A stretch of 64,000 bases of DNA, taken from Dugong dugon (lineage: Eukaryota; Chordata; Mammalia; Sirenia; Dugongidae). The notes beneath the pieces were generated by a model. It was not told where the DNA came from, did no database searches, and saw nothing but the letters and a program-made list of their open reading frames with translations. Within the stretch, counting starts at the first letter, position 1, and the number at the start of each line of letters is the position of its first letter. A program made the position numbers and the translations under genes. This document shows positions 44,384-56,697 of the stretch, piece by piece. The stretch spans positions 11,706,501 to 11,770,500 of the forward strand of contig CM057473.1 of NCBI GenBank assembly GCA_030035585.1, in the 5' to 3' direction.

Positions 44384-47308
44384 TACCATTACTGGCTTTT
44401 AGTTGATGTTGAATCTCATTGCTCTATTACTTATATTTAACTCATTTTATTGCCTTTACTATGAGAACTTAGCCTATAATCACTTACGATCTTCTGTTAA
44501 TGTAACTCAGGATGATAGGTTTGTGATAATTACTACTCCGTGATGATGTTGCACCGACAGACTCTTGAGTTCTATGTGGTTACCTTAGCTCCCTGTTTGT
44601 CCCTACATTTGCTGTTGCAATAGAATGCAGTGTAACGAGAATGCACAGAAATTGAAAAAAAGGAAACCTGCTGAAGATTTTAGTAAAACAGAGTTAGCAC
44701 TGTTTGAAATCTCTTGCACCAGTTGCTTTACGTCTCACTCAACTCAATCTTTTGATTTTATTAGTTTTTCTTACTTTTTATAAAGCAACTTGGATCAAGA
44801 AGAAATACATTTTTGATTTAAAATTGTTAAAGCATTTAGAATTAAGGTCATGCTTCAGTATTATTAACAAAACTTTAAGATGTTAGAACAAATTCCTCAA
44901 AGTAGGCAAATTCAAGAGACTGGACTTCAAGAGAGAAGATTCTGCCTCTATTCGTCTTTAAATCACTTTGTGCATTCCTGCTTCTTTTAGATACCGTTTT
45001 TTTTTTTTTTTTTTTTAAATAATGAACGGCCTACTTTCTTGGTTATATTTTTCTATTAATATTATTTTTAATGGCTTGGGAAGGAAAAGAGTCACTTAGT
45101 AGAACACTTAGAATGAGTTCTAGTGAAACCTATACATTTTTACAATTCCTTCTCTATTAAGAGACAATCTACACAGCAACCCTACTTTTTAGGGGCTTTA
45201 CTAGAGAAAATGCACCCAAATAAAGCACTCTAACACATTACAGAGTCAACACTGAGAGCCTGGTGTATATTCATTTCTGAAATTCATTGCAGACGTGTCC
45301 AAACAAGCTGACAGGGAACAATTTGTTCCTTATGACTGTCTATCACATTAAACCAAACAGCATTTCTAAAAATTAAGTGAAGTTGATCTACTTCTAAATA
45401 TCAGTGGTTTTTGTTTTGTTTTTGTATTGCGTGTTGGGTTTGGGGAATTAAATGTATCTGAATGAGGATCATTTTCCTCTAAGAAATAAACATCATTGAC
45501 AGAGATAGTTAGAGTGAAGCACTGAGGAATGAGGAATAGTCATTAAAAATGAAGCATCCTATAAGTTAAATGCAAGAAAAAGCATTTTGTACTTTGAAAA
45601 GGAGGAAAATAGCATTTTTTTTTTCTTCATCAAATGGTCTTTCTGTCAAAATACTGTTGCATATCTGGCTAAGTTTGGGGCTATTACCTAAACGAAAAGA
45701 AAACTACTTTGTAAAAGATTGTGTATTCACACTTTCATTTACATAGTCTGTAGATAACATTTACTACTTAGATTTCATGGAAAGAAGCATATGTTATAGA
45801 AATATAATAATTCAATAAATGTATATGGGGAAGGTACATTAAAGAGTTTTGTATCTATGATGGGAGTTTTTAAACATAATTAAAGCAAGTATCTTTCATT
45901 TCTCCTTTCCAGCATGTTACACATTCTCCTGCTTGGTTTCTCGTTTAATTCCTACCAGATACTTACATTTATAGCCCAAACTTTGGTCTAAACAACCTTG
46001 GTACATGACATCACAAAAAGCACATAAATTGAAATGAACTGAGTCAAATGTTTGTTCTTTATTAAGATGGTCTACATGTGCCACTACAATTGTTGTCCAG
46101 GTGCTTTGTTTCTGCTCCACATAGTTTGATAATTTTATCTTGGGGGATGCCTGGCAAAAAGTTTCATGTGGGAGAAGTGAGGGTTGGTAGTAGGAGACTC
46201 TGTCTGTAACCTTCTGGGGGCAAGGATATGCCAAGTCAATGTATTAAACATGAGCTGAACACTGGGAATAGAGGACAGAGAACTGGCCAAGAACAATACC
46301 TGTGTCAGTATCAGCTAAGGAAGAGTTGAAACTAGAGAATTAAACATAAAATAGTCACAGTCTTGGAAGGGCCATAGTCAGAAGCCAGAATAAAGGAAGA
46401 CTTAGGTATCATGATGTTTCAGAACTGGGGCTGAGGCATAAGATTCAAGAACAGAAGGGAGATTTTGACGTCTTCAAATAGACTTTCTTAGCTCAACTGG
46501 AGTTATTTCAATCCAACAGCACTATTTACCTGTTGCGGCTGCTTTGCCTAAAGTTCTCATTTTTGCTTTTTTTTAGTATCTCTCTAATTTCCCACCTCTG
46601 TCATGTGAGTTCTGAAACTCATTGGTTCTTTATGCTTCACCTCTATTAACGCCAGTTGACTGCTTGAACCCTCCGTAACAGACTGCTGCTTTGTCTTGAG
46701 TATTTCCCCTGGCTCATGATACCTGATCTTCCTTCAGCCTATCCAAGCTCATTCTCTTCCTCTGACCTGCACTCAACAGTGCCTCCAGCCTCCTTAGCCC
46801 AGCATGGAAAGTGGGCTGTTGATCATTGCATGTAGCACACGTGCACACACACGCATTTACAGAGTTACCTGGAGTTTTTCCCTGTGTAGTCTGCTCTGTG
46901 GTCCTCTGCAGCTTACCTGTAGGTTTTCATTTGCCAGACTAAAAGTTGGAACTTAGAGTATGGACTTCAGGAAGTGATTCTGAGATTTGCTTTTCTGTGA
47001 ATTAAAGGGTTTTCTTATAGACTTCTTTGAAATCATATTTAAAATATTGGTACACATATTGTTAATTTTCTTTTTTTCAAAATTTGTAATGTTTCATTCT
47101 TTAACATATGTAGTTATTAATTAGTAAAGAGGCAAATACTTTTTTCTAACAGTATTTTTGAAGCTGCCATCTCTATCTTGTAAGAAAAAATATTTAAATT
47201 AAATAGTAAACGTAAATCAGTGGGGATGAATTAAATAGCAAATATGGAACAGTAGATTAATAGTTGTCCTCAAGCAATGCAATCTATACTTTATAGTTCT
47301 ATATTTAA
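44384..47308. other. Block with no recognised repeats
   Basis: About 2.9 kb without AfroSINE, RTE or other repeats I know, the longest such block here. A 20-base T run lies at 44997-45016. The open frame 45917-46234 (minus, 105 codons) has no recognisable domain. It may hold old decayed repeats or conserved non-coding DNA; the sequence alone does not say. Confidence 0.45.
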
Positions 47309-47310
47309 TT

Positions 47311-47334
47311 ACACACACACACACACACACACAC
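47311..47334. repeat. CA microsatellite
   Basis: Twelve uninterrupted AC units. Confidence 0.97.
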
Positions 47335-48119
47335 AATTGGGCATATTTAATGATGAGGATGATGGTGGTGTCTTAACAAAATGGAAGCCACAGTGAGACA
47401 CTAAGGTAGTTTGACTGACCAAACATAGCTTCCCTGGAAGACTTGTGTGACGAGCTAAGGAGTAGTTAGTTTGCACCACTATCCTCCTCTGAATTGAGTG
47501 TTTTGGCCAGAAAGGAGAGTTTCAATTTTGGGGGTTGAAACATTGGTGAATAGTTGTTCAATATCAGACAATTCTTGGTAACCATGTTAGAATAATATAG
47601 TATTGCTATCTAATGCACCAAGGTAAGAATTACATCCTTTTTAACATTAGATCTTTTACCTCCAACCTTGCTAGACTTTATGCCTTGACATCAGTGTTGC
47701 TTTGGAATCTGTATGCTGCCTCTTTCACAGCTTTTTTTTTTAGCTTTGTTCTTTTCATTCATATTAAGAAACGTTTCTGGAATGTCTACCAAGTTGTGAC
47801 AGACTTTCTACTTTTTTCTCTCTTAGTGTATCAAGAGTTTTCTTTGTCAGACCATCCTGACTTCCTGACTACCTCGTGCCCCCTCTCTCTTCAGCTTCTC
47901 CCAAAATGACCCTATCCAATACAACGGCTCTAAATTCACCCTTGCTAATAAGAACCATGTTACTATCTCTCTCTAATTAAATATATTTGCGTTCAAATCT
48001 TAACTAACCATTTTAGTGTAGTTTAGATTTCTTCAACTTTACACACTTAAAATTTCCTTTTGGTTTTCCATCTAAAACCTCCTCCTCTGATTTCATTTCT
48101 CATTAAATGAGACTGAGTA
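47335..48119. other. Unassigned DNA, possibly old LINE
   Basis: No confident call. The open frame 47613-47909 is hydrophobic and phenylalanine-rich by composition (T-rich DNA), without a domain. Confidence 0.35.
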
Positions 48120-48370
48120 TTTATTCAAGGTAGAAAACCCAGAGGCCATCATAATTTCTCCCCCTCCCTCACTTGTCACATCTGGAATCTGCCTCCAAAA
48201 TATAACTCAGATCTGCTCACTGATATCTATCTCTGCCACTGCCACCTCAGACCAAGTCGTGGTCTTCTCTCAACTGAACCACAGCAACACCTTTCCAGCT
48301 GGTCCTCCAGCCTTTCTCTTGATCTTCATGCACTCAATTATTTACATAGTGGAATCATATCTGTCACGCA
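48120..48370 (+). mobile_element. L2-like ancient LINE fragment
   Basis: aatttctccccctccctcac, ttgtcacatctggaatctgc, ctccaaaatataactcagat, actgccacctcagaccaagt follow the order of the old LINE seen in reverse at 56698-57535. Confidence 0.5.
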
Positions 48371-48567
48371 CTGGATGAGAAGAACATGCATACAATCTGC
48401 ATTCCTCCGTACATTCAGATGTAGAAGTAACATCAGTAGTACATTGATTGGCCCAAAGAGAACCACAAACAAAATCATATTAGCTTTCCTTCTCCACTGT
48501 GAACCCTGGTCAAATCCCATCAGCTAGAACCTGCTAGTGATATTGGAACCTGTAGCCAAACCAAAAG

Positions 48568-48778
48568 TAGTCCCTGGTGGTACAAGCAGTTACTGAACTT
48601 GGCTGCTGACCACATTGCTGGCTGTTGATGTCCACACAGAAGTGCTTTGAAGAAATACCTGATGATCTACCTCCAAATAAAATCTGCCATTGCAAACTCT
48701 GTGGAACACAGTTCTACTCTGACATGTGTGGGGTCATCATAAGTTGGAATGCACTTCATGGCAACTCGTGGTGTTGTT
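48568..48778 (+). mobile_element. AfroSINE type 2
   Basis: Head tagtccctggtggtacaagc, body gatgatctacctccaaataa, gaacacagttctactctgac, tail ggtcatcataagttggaatg ending in gttgttgg. Confidence 0.9.
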
Positions 48779-49261
48779 GGTAACCCTCCCCCAATAAAAC
48801 CCATAAATATTTCAGTCCTTCTCCTCTTCAATATTTCCCTGCAGGCTTAGAAATGAGTATATGTTTTTCAGTTCCCTTTTGGGACAGGGAGCCCTTTTTC
48901 CAATTCCTAATCATCTCTATTCTTAAAGCATGTGCGTCTAGGGTAGAAAGTAAATGCAGTGGTAGAGAGGAGCTTCCAGCCAGTAAGCAAGATGCATTTA
49001 CTTTCAGTTTTCAACAACTGAACCACACAGATTTCTAATGTTTTCAGTCCACCAGAAGTCCTATATCTGACTGCGTGGACATCGTTACTGACATCATCTA
49101 TTCAGGCTTGAGATATCCTTGACAGCCATATTGCTTTCTGGCTGAGGCCATGAAGTGTGGTCCCTCTAGGGACACAGGTTTGGCTTGCACAGCTGTGACC
49201 TTCAAGCAGTCCACCTTAACCTGTGGCATCTACTGCCCCATCGCCAAGATACAAAACAAAA
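48779..49261. other. Unassigned DNA
   Basis: No gene or repeat recognised. Confidence 0.4.
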
Positions 49262-49478
49262 CAAAACAACAACAGAAAACAAACCCAGTTGCTGTTGAGT
49301 GAATTCTGACTCATGGAAACCCCATGTGTGTCAGGTTAGAACTGTGCTCCATAGGGTTTTCAATGGCTGATTTTTTCAGAACTAGACTGCCAGGCCTTTC
49401 CTCTAAGGTGCCTCTGATTGGATTCGAACCACCAACCTTTTCGTTAGTAGCTCAGCGTGTAACCATTTGCACCACTCC
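49262..49478 (-). mobile_element. AfroSINE type 2
   Basis: Antisense: cccagttgctgttgagtg, gtgtgtcaggttagaactgt, gggttttcaatggctgattt, gattcgaaccaccaacc, head caccactccaggata. Confidence 0.92.
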
Positions 49479-51098
49479 AGGATAATCGCTCTTAAATTCT
49501 TGCCAGGTGTCTACATGGGTATAGGGGAATTTTTAAGAGCAATAGGGATGACCAAAAGGATATCTAGATTTCTTTGGGTCAGTTTCACATCCTTCAAGAC
49601 GTCACCTTCACTAGCATTGAGGCTCTAAGAACCTTATCTTTGGTTTCAGGGAAGTCTCTCCAAGAGAGCCAAATCTCCCTTATAGCAGTCAGAACCCTCT
49701 GCAGAAAGAATCTGAGACCTTCTAAATGTAAGACTGGCATGATGGACTGTAGGAGGATCTGAGACCTAAGATTTCCATTATAAACGTTATGCACCTTTGT
49801 GCCTTCCCCTCCCAAGAGAACCCAGGAAAGTTCTTTTTGACCGTTTGCCTGGTTTCTACCCATAGCAATCTCAAATTCCCTTCTTTCATGTTCATTGTGG
49901 GTGTGAATCTCTGTAACTGCATCTGCAAAGGGTCCACATTTTATGGCTGCTCATGCTGGGGATCTTAACACTAATTGTTACAGTGGGGTAGACCACCAGA
50001 TGGAGAGTTAAGTCCTCCCTCTCCAGAGGAGAGTAAGCAATAACCAGGACTCTGCTGTGTCAGCACAACAAAGTAGAGGGCCATTTATAGCCCCACTGAC
50101 CATGCAATTGATCAGCTTCACCATCAATTGCATGGGCTTCCTTCAAATTCTCTTACTCAGACTGAAAGGCCCTCATCTTTTCTTTCCCAGAAAGCCACAT
50201 CTCATGCACATCGCGAAAATTGACAAAAAGTGTGAAGAGTCTGATACTCTATCCTACTTTCCAGATTATAATTTACGGATGCTCTAAATTGAATATATTA
50301 CTTATTTTTTTCTGGTATACAGACTTTTGTAATGTAATTTTGAGGCTTATACAAAATTTTGTAGTTTTTTGAAGACATTATATTGAGCCACAAGCATATA
50401 GAGGGCTATAAAAATAACTTGACAGGGTTTGTCTTCTTGTTACTCATACTTGAGGAATGGCAAGTTAGTCTGTCAGTGCTATATTTTATTAATTATATGA
50501 ATTGGAATGCTTATATCTGCACCAAACAATAAATTCTGAGTCAGTAAAATTCCCTATTAAATTGTCTTAATATTGCATTTATTTATAGGAAAATAACATT
50601 AATTCTTATGACGTGTAACTAATGATACTTAGTAGTTTTCTAAAAATTAATCATATGTGATACTTTCCTAGTAAGAATTTCTTAAAACTGATATGTTTGA
50701 GATAGTGAAATGTTTCTGTGTACTCAAACTACCCTGTTTCACTCCATAAGAAATGGAAATTTGTTTTTAGATACTGTATGACTACATGTAAAATTCCTTA
50801 CAGAACAGCTGATACAAGAGAATCCACTTTGTTTTATGAGTTCTTTGGTAATATAGCAGTGGAAGCAGAGCAGTTTCTTCAGAGGCATTGACAAGGCATG
50901 TCTTCTGGTACCTGAAGGTGAAAATATGATCGGTTTGCCTTCAGAGCAACATTTCTGAATTCACTACCCACTTGAAGACATCTTACCTTATTAAACCCAA
51001 CAGAAGAATTTTCTAAGATATTGCTTTTGCAAGATAAAGACATGCTTTCATGTCTTGGTATTTTTTTCTTAAATGAAGACAGTTGGATTCTGAGGACA
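49479..51098. other. Unassigned DNA with one perfect hairpin
   Basis: No gene or repeat recognised. Open frames on both strands at 49574-49937 and 50057-50287 overlap one another and show no domain. A decayed retroelement is possible. Confidence 0.4.
50101..50134. repeat. Perfect 12-bp inverted repeat
   Basis: catgcaattgat (50101-50112), a 10-base spacer, then atcaattgcatg (50123-50134), an exact reverse complement. Confidence 0.9.
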
Positions 51099-51109
51099 CT
51101 TTGATAATA

Positions 51110-51279
51110 AAAAAAAAAAAACAGAAAACCCGTTGCCATTGAGTCAATTCTGACTCACGTGACCCTATAGGGCAGAGTGAACCGCCCCATAGAGCTTCCA
51201 AGGAGAGGCTGGTGGATCTGAACTGCTAACCTTTTGGTCAGCAGCCAAGCTCTTAACCACAGTGCCACGCAGGGCTCTG
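51110..51279 (-). mobile_element. AfroSINE, short form
   Basis: Antisense with an A-rich tail on the left, ttgccattgagtcaattc, gaaccgccccatagagc, head ccacgcagggctctg. Duplications ctttgataata (51099-51109) and ctttaataata (51280-51290), one mismatch. Confidence 0.94.
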
Positions 51280-51290
51280 CTTTAATAATA

Positions 51291-52094
51291 GCACTAGAAA
51301 ATGAACGAGTGGGTTGAGTTTGCGTTGTGCTACTTACATCCTGACCGGAGCATGTTCATCTTTGGAAAGAAAGAAACCCAGGTCAATGTATCTCTCAAAT
51401 GCTTCTATAGGAAGATAAATTAGCATTCAGAAACAATTGCTGGTGATTAAATTATATTATTAATGTAGCTATTTCTTTATTTTTGTTTTATGGAGCTGCA
51501 GAACATCGAGTATCTGATAATAACTGATGCTGGGATTTGATACTAAGAGGAACCTGACCTCGTGTAAGATCTGATTCCAATGTCCCTTGTAACCTCTTGT
51601 CTCAATTTCAGGATACAGCATCTGAGAGCAGTTTCAGACAGCAAGTAGCTAATTATTTTATAGAAGAACTATACAGAGAAAGAGTACCTACACTAAAAAT
51701 GAAAAAAAAAAAAAAAAGGCCAAGAAAAATCCATTCAAGAAACATCTCTGTGTTAATGAATGCACACAGGCCTTGCCTCCTTTCACTTAGGTGACTTTAG
51801 ATCAGTATCATTAAACAACAAACCCTGGAAAATATATTTTGGAATATTATTTTATGATATTTTTGAGGAGACATGTGTATACTAATCATATGAATTATTT
51901 TTGAAATCATATTAGGATCATATAACAATCATCCTTAACAACTTAGCCAAGATTTTGCCTACATTTTATACATAAACTTGTTCTCTAAAGAATTGCTATT
52001 GTTTTTCAGTTTTGATATTCTCTTCTCTCCTTTGGAGTTAGTAAATCTAAGTTTTGTTCTCTGATCCAGAGAATGATGACAGCCCACCCTAACT
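51291..52094. other. Unassigned DNA
   Basis: No gene recognised. An A run lies at 51702-51717; the 65-codon frame 51597-51794 reads through it as poly-lysine and is not credible. Confidence 0.45.
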
Positions 52095-52107
52095 AAAGAG
52101 TAATAAA

Positions 52108-52275
52108 ACAAAAAACAAAACAACCCATTACCGTAGAGTGGAGTCTGACTCATAGTGAGCCTATAGGAGAGAGTAGAACTGTCCCGTGGGGTTTCCAAGG
52201 AGTGGATGGGTGGATTCAAACTGCCAACGTTTTGGTTAGCAGCCGAACTCTTAACCACCACACCACCAGAACTCC
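52108..52275 (-). mobile_element. AfroSINE, short form, perfect target duplication
   Basis: Antisense: cccattaccgtagagtggag, gtagaactgtcccgtgggg, caccaccagaactcc head. Perfect 13-bp duplication aaagagtaataaa (52095-52107 and 52276-52288). Confidence 0.96.
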
Positions 52276-52552
52276 AAAGAGTAATAAATGAACTTATGAA
52301 CATTAATTAAGTGTTTTTGAGAAGACACATTTTTGGAAAGGAAGAAATGATGCTTTAGGATAGCTGGTTCTCTTTGCAAACGGCCACCAGGAAGTGCCCT
52401 ATAATTGAAGGGAGAGAGGAACCTCTGAACTAAGGGGTATCCACACTTCTCAAAATCCACAGATGAAGTTAGACCTAGAAAACTGAAAACTGAATAGTTT
52501 ATGTTACAAAGCTCCATTCTTCATAATGCTTGTTTTTTTTTTTTTTAACGTA

Positions 52553-52947
52553 TGCCTTAGCATCCTAGCCTTGCTGTAACACCAACACCACAAGTGGGTG
52601 GCTTGGAACATCAGAAATTTATTTCCTCACAGTTCTGGAGTCTAAAAGTCCCAATCAGGCTCTGGCTATATTGATTCCATCCTTGTTGGTAGCCTGAGGC
52701 ATTCCTTGGTTCTTTAGTTTGTAGACAATCCTTACATGGTGTCTGTTTTCCCCACGTCCATGCTTCTGAGTCTAATCTGCTCTTTTTATATAACTCAGAG
52801 GTGATTAGGTTTAGAACATACCCTTCACTGCTGTGGCCTCATTAACATAGCCAAGAAAACCCTATTTCCAAACAAGATTACATCCACAGGTAGAGAGGTT
52901 AGGATTCCAACACATATTTTGGGGGGAACACAATTCAATCCATAACA
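52553..52947 (-). mobile_element. MLT1-type MaLR LTR
   Basis: 395 bp. Plus-strand edges are tgccttagcatcctagcc and caattcaatccataaca. The interior has gtgggtggcttggaacatc, acagttctggagtctaaaag, cctatttccaaacaagatta. The left flank is a T run. Flanking 5-mers (acgta, atgtt) do not match well. Confidence 0.8.
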
Positions 52948-52952
52948 ATGTT

Positions 52953-53611
52953 TTAATTTTTAACCACAAAGTTCATAGCCCAGGTTTAAGAACCTGCAAG
53001 GCAGCAATGGAAACACAACACTCTTTCAACACTCCTTCAAATGCTGGTAACCTTGGGTACTGGGCAAGCAAAAATTTTCTTGTGTGAGAAGGGCTGGTGA
53101 AGAAAATACGTTTGTGGTTAACGGATATAATGCTTATTTTGACAGACAATTCCATATTCAATAAAATAGTGGGGATGCAGTTGGACTTGCTTTGTAGATT
53201 AAGAATGTGCTCTGACATTACAGATTTGGGGACGGTAATAATTACTTGCTCAAATAAAAGCACTGAAATGTGCAGCTCAGTGTCTCTCATTTTATAATTA
53301 ACCATTTATTTTTTCATTAGCAATTTACGAAGCATTTTACTAGTGCCTTGTACTTTACTGGTGAATTGCGCAGACTATATTATTTTGTCATTAGCGTTAA
53401 GAAAAACTAATATATATATATTAAATCTCCAGACAATATAACTATTTTGACCCTATTTATTCCAATTTATGCAATTATATTTTAGCAAAATGTGTTAGAT
53501 CGGTAAAATAAAGTTGATATGGGAATTCAGTCGAAATGAAGGCTTGATCCTTAACCCAAATTATAGTTGGCAATGTTGGCATATTGAATTTACGTGGATT
53601 ATCATCTAAAC
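52953..53611. other. Unassigned DNA
   Basis: No repeat recognised. The 110-codon minus frame 52973-53305 has no known domain and overlaps a plus frame. Confidence 0.4.
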
Positions 53612-53810
53612 CTGAAGGCAATGGGTGGTAAGAATGATTTAGCAAGTGGTTGGCTACTAACCAGAAAGGTCGACAGTTTGAATCCACCCACAGGTGCCTC
53701 AGAAGAAAGGCCTGGTGATCTACTTTTGAAAGAGCTCTGCTATTGAAAACTTTAGAGTGCAGCTCTATTCTGAAACACATAGCGTCACCATGAGTGATGG
53801 CAATTGGTTA
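53612..53810 (+). mobile_element. AfroSINE type 2
   Basis: ggttggctactaaccagaaa, gacagtttgaatccaccca, agaagaaaggcctggtgatc, tgcagctctattctgaaaca. The body segment around gcctggtgatctacttt is the one that also occurs in the RTE 5' UTR. Confidence 0.9.
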
Positions 53811-53865
53811 TTTAGTTATCAGCTAGGTATCAAAAGGTGGCTGATAAAATAACTAATGTAATGCT

Positions 53866-54215
53866 TATTTAGTCACCAGATATTTACTGAAGGCTCATTA
53901 CATGTCAGAAACCATCCCAGACACTGGGAAGATAGCAGGGACCAAAGCAGAAAAACGTTTCTTCTTTCATTGAAATAAGGAAAGGGCTTACTGAAGAGGA
54001 AGATTGAGCAAAGACCTGATGGAGATGACCAGTGGAGCCATGAGGCTATGTGTGTGTACGGTGGGAGGGGGTGGGGAGGTTTCATGTACAAGGATACGTA
54101 AGTGCAAAGTCATGGGACAGGGATGTGCCTATTGGCTACAAGCTGCGGCATGGAGTCAGCATGGCTTCCATGTAAGCAAGGAAGGAAAACAGTATTAGAA
54201 AGTATACTAAAAAAT
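53866..54215 (-). mobile_element. L2-like ancient LINE fragment
   Basis: tatttactgaaggctcatta, catgtcagaaaccatcccag, gggaagatagcagggaccaa, gagcaaagacctgatggag: the common antisense order of an old mammalian LINE. Confidence 0.5.
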
Positions 54216-54261
54216 ATAACAGGGATCCAATAACATAGAGCCTTGTACACAACTGTAAGTG

Positions 54262-54466
54262 GTCCCTGGGTTGTGCAAACATTTAAGCGCTCTGCTATTA
54301 ACTGAAAGGTTGGTGGTTTGAACCCACTAGAAACACCTCAGATGAAGTCCTGGTGATCTACTTCCGAAGGTCACAGACATAAAAACCTTGTGGAGCACAG
54401 TTCTAGTTTGACACACACATGATTTCCATGAGTCAGAATCAACTCGATGGCAACTAGTATATACTA
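54262..54466 (+). mobile_element. AfroSINE type 2
   Basis: Head tccctgggttgtgcaaacat, B box ggtttgaacccac, body agtcctggtgatctacttcc, gagcacagttctagtttgac, tail catgagtcagaatcaactcg. Confidence 0.93.
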
Positions 54467-54600
54467 CTAAGAGGACTTCAACTTTTACTATGATTGGAAT
54501 GGAAATCATTAGACGATTTTGAAAGACACAGTATTTCTTACGTCTTAATCCAATAATTCTTGCTACTGGGACAGAATACATTGTAGGAGGACGAGGGTAG

Positions 54601-54745
54601 AACAGAGCTTGGCTGCTGAACAGAAGATCGGCAGTTTGAATCCACCAGCTGCTCCTGGAAAGCCTATGGGGCAGTTCTAGTCTATCCTATAGGGCTATAT
54701 GAGTCAGAACTAACTTGATGGCATCAGGCTTGGTTTTTGGTTTAG
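54601..54745 (+). mobile_element. AfroSINE, short form, 5'-truncated
   Basis: Begins at agagcttggctgctgaac within the head; gcagtttgaatccaccagc; tail gagtcagaactaacttgatg and ggtttttggttt. Confidence 0.93.
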
Positions 54746-55248
54746 AAATAAAGGGGATGGTGGTTTACAGCAAGGTGGTAGAGGAGGAAGTGATGTGGAC
54801 AAATATTCTAACATATTTTAAAGGTAATGTCAACAGAATTTGCTGATATATGAAATATGGAGTAAGAGAGAAAGAGAAGAGACAACAAAGCTAAAACCTT
54901 ACTGGTTTCATGTTCATCTCATAATCAGCTCTTTTAAGAAGTGTATTCAAAACTCATGGAAGTTGTACCAGTATCACATTCCTACAAATTATCTTAATCA
55001 CGTTCAGTGCACTTGAGTCCCATTTATACTTTGTAAGTGTCTTTCCAGAAAGCTGTGGTTGAATCCTATGAAGCCTCCCCTTCTTTCTCCAGATAGAATT
55101 CTAAATCGTATAGGAGACTTATTAATAAACACAAATTCTGCTTCATCTGTCATCATCTATTAATTATCTCTCTTTAAGATAAACACTATAATGATATTTA
55201 ATTTAAATTATAAAAATGAAGTACAGAAGACTTTAAGTGACCTATCAA
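54746..55248. other. Unassigned DNA
   Basis: No gene or repeat recognised. Confidence 0.4.
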
Positions 55249-56668
55249 CTTGTTGTTGTTGTTAGGTGCCCATGAGAGAGTTCTGACTCATAGTGACCCC
55301 ATGTACAACAGAATGAAACACTGCCTTTACTACCCATGCTCACAATCATTGCTATATCTGAGCTCATTGTTTCAGCCACTGTGACAATCCTTCTCCTTTA
55401 GGGTCTTCCTCTTCTTCATTGACCCTCTACTTTACTGAGCATGATGTCCTTCTCCAACGACTGGTCTCTCCTGAAAACACGTGCAAAGCAAGCTAGAAGT
55501 CTCACCATCCTTGCTTCTATGGGGCATTTGGGCTGTACTTCCTCCAAGAGAGACTTGTTCATTCTTCTGGCAGTCCATGGCAGTTCAGTATTCTTCACCA
55601 GCACCATAATTCAAAGGATTCTTAGTCTTCCGTATTCATTGTTCAGCTTTCATATGCATATGGGACAATTGAAAATACCATGGCCTGTGTCAGGCGCATC
55701 TTAGTCCTCAAAGTGACATCTTTGCTTTTTAACACTTTAAAGAGATCTTTTGCAGCAGATTTGCCTGATGCAATACATAGTTTGATTTCTTGAATGCCGC
55801 TTCCATGGGCATTGATTGTGGATCCAAGTAAAATGAAATCTTTGACAACTCCAATATTTTCTCAGTTTAACATGATGTTGCTTATTGGTCCAGTTGTGAG
55901 AATTTTTGTCTTCTTTATGTTGAGGTGTAATCCATACTGAAGGCTGTGGTCTTTGCTCTTCATCAGTAAGTGCTTCAAGTCCTCTTCACTTTCAGCAAGC
56001 AAGGTTGTGTCATCTGCATAACACAGGTTGTTAATGAGTCTTCCTCCAATCCTGGTATCACATTCTTCTTCATATAGTTCAGCTTCTCCGATTATTTGCT
56101 GAGCATACCTATTGAATAAGCATTGTGGAAAGATTAACCCTGACACGCATCTTTTCTTAATTTAAACTACACAGTATCCCCTTGTTCCATTCCAATGACG
56201 GCCTCTTGGTCTATGTACAGGTTCTGCATGAGCACAATTAAGTGTTCTGGAATTCCCATTCTTCTCAATGTTATCTATAATTTCTTATGATCTACACAGT
56301 CATATGCCTCTGCATAGTCAATAAAACACAGGTAAACATCTTTCTGGCATTCTCTGCTTTCAGCCAAGATACACTTGACATCAGCAATGATATCATTCCT
56401 TCCATGTTCTCTTCTGAATCCTGCTTGAATTACTGGCAGTTCCCAGTTGATGTACTGCTACAACCATTTCTAAATTATTCTCAGCAAATTTTTACTTGCA
56501 TGAATATTAATAATATCATTTGATTCTGCTGAGTCACCTTTCTTTGCAATGAACATGTATATGGATCTTTTCCAGTCAGTTGGCCAGGTAGCGGTCTTCC
56601 AAATTCCTTGGCATAGACAAGTGAGCGCTGCCAGCATTTCATCTGTTTGTTAAAACATCTCACAATGT
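55249..56668 (-). mobile_element. RTE/BovB-clade LINE, 3' half
   Basis: Antisense from the CAA tail (ttgttgttgttgttaggtgc) through the C-terminal region and reverse transcriptase to tttgttaaaacatctcac on the right. 5'-truncated at the same ORF position where the 5'-half copy at 26770 ends. Confidence 0.93.
55416..56663 (-). pseudogene. RTE reverse transcriptase and C-terminal remnant
   Basis: The frame at 56146-55862 (94 codons) carries LFNRYAQQIIGEAEL and the catalytic YADD (residues 43-46), then AESEEDLKHLLMKSKD and GLHLNIKKTKILTTGP. A later frame (55607-55416) keeps ARRMNKSLLEEVQPKCPIEA near the C-terminus. Further upstream (56300-56660) the finger and palm region is recognisable only across several frames. 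Stops and shifts make it a relic. The layout is collinear with the copy at 43038. Confidence 0.87.
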
Positions 56669-56697
56669 TTTCTATTCATACAAAAACCTCTCATAAT

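Noticed and set aside
45917-46234. 105-codon minus frame as a gene
   Set aside because: No domain, no splice or promoter context, and a length expected by chance in a 64-kb window.
51597-51794. Frame with a lysine-rich, nuclear-signal-like stretch
   Set aside because: The lysines come from a 16-base A run.
52973-53305. 110-codon minus frame as a gene
   Set aside because: No recognisable motif, overlaps an open plus frame, no flanking gene signals.
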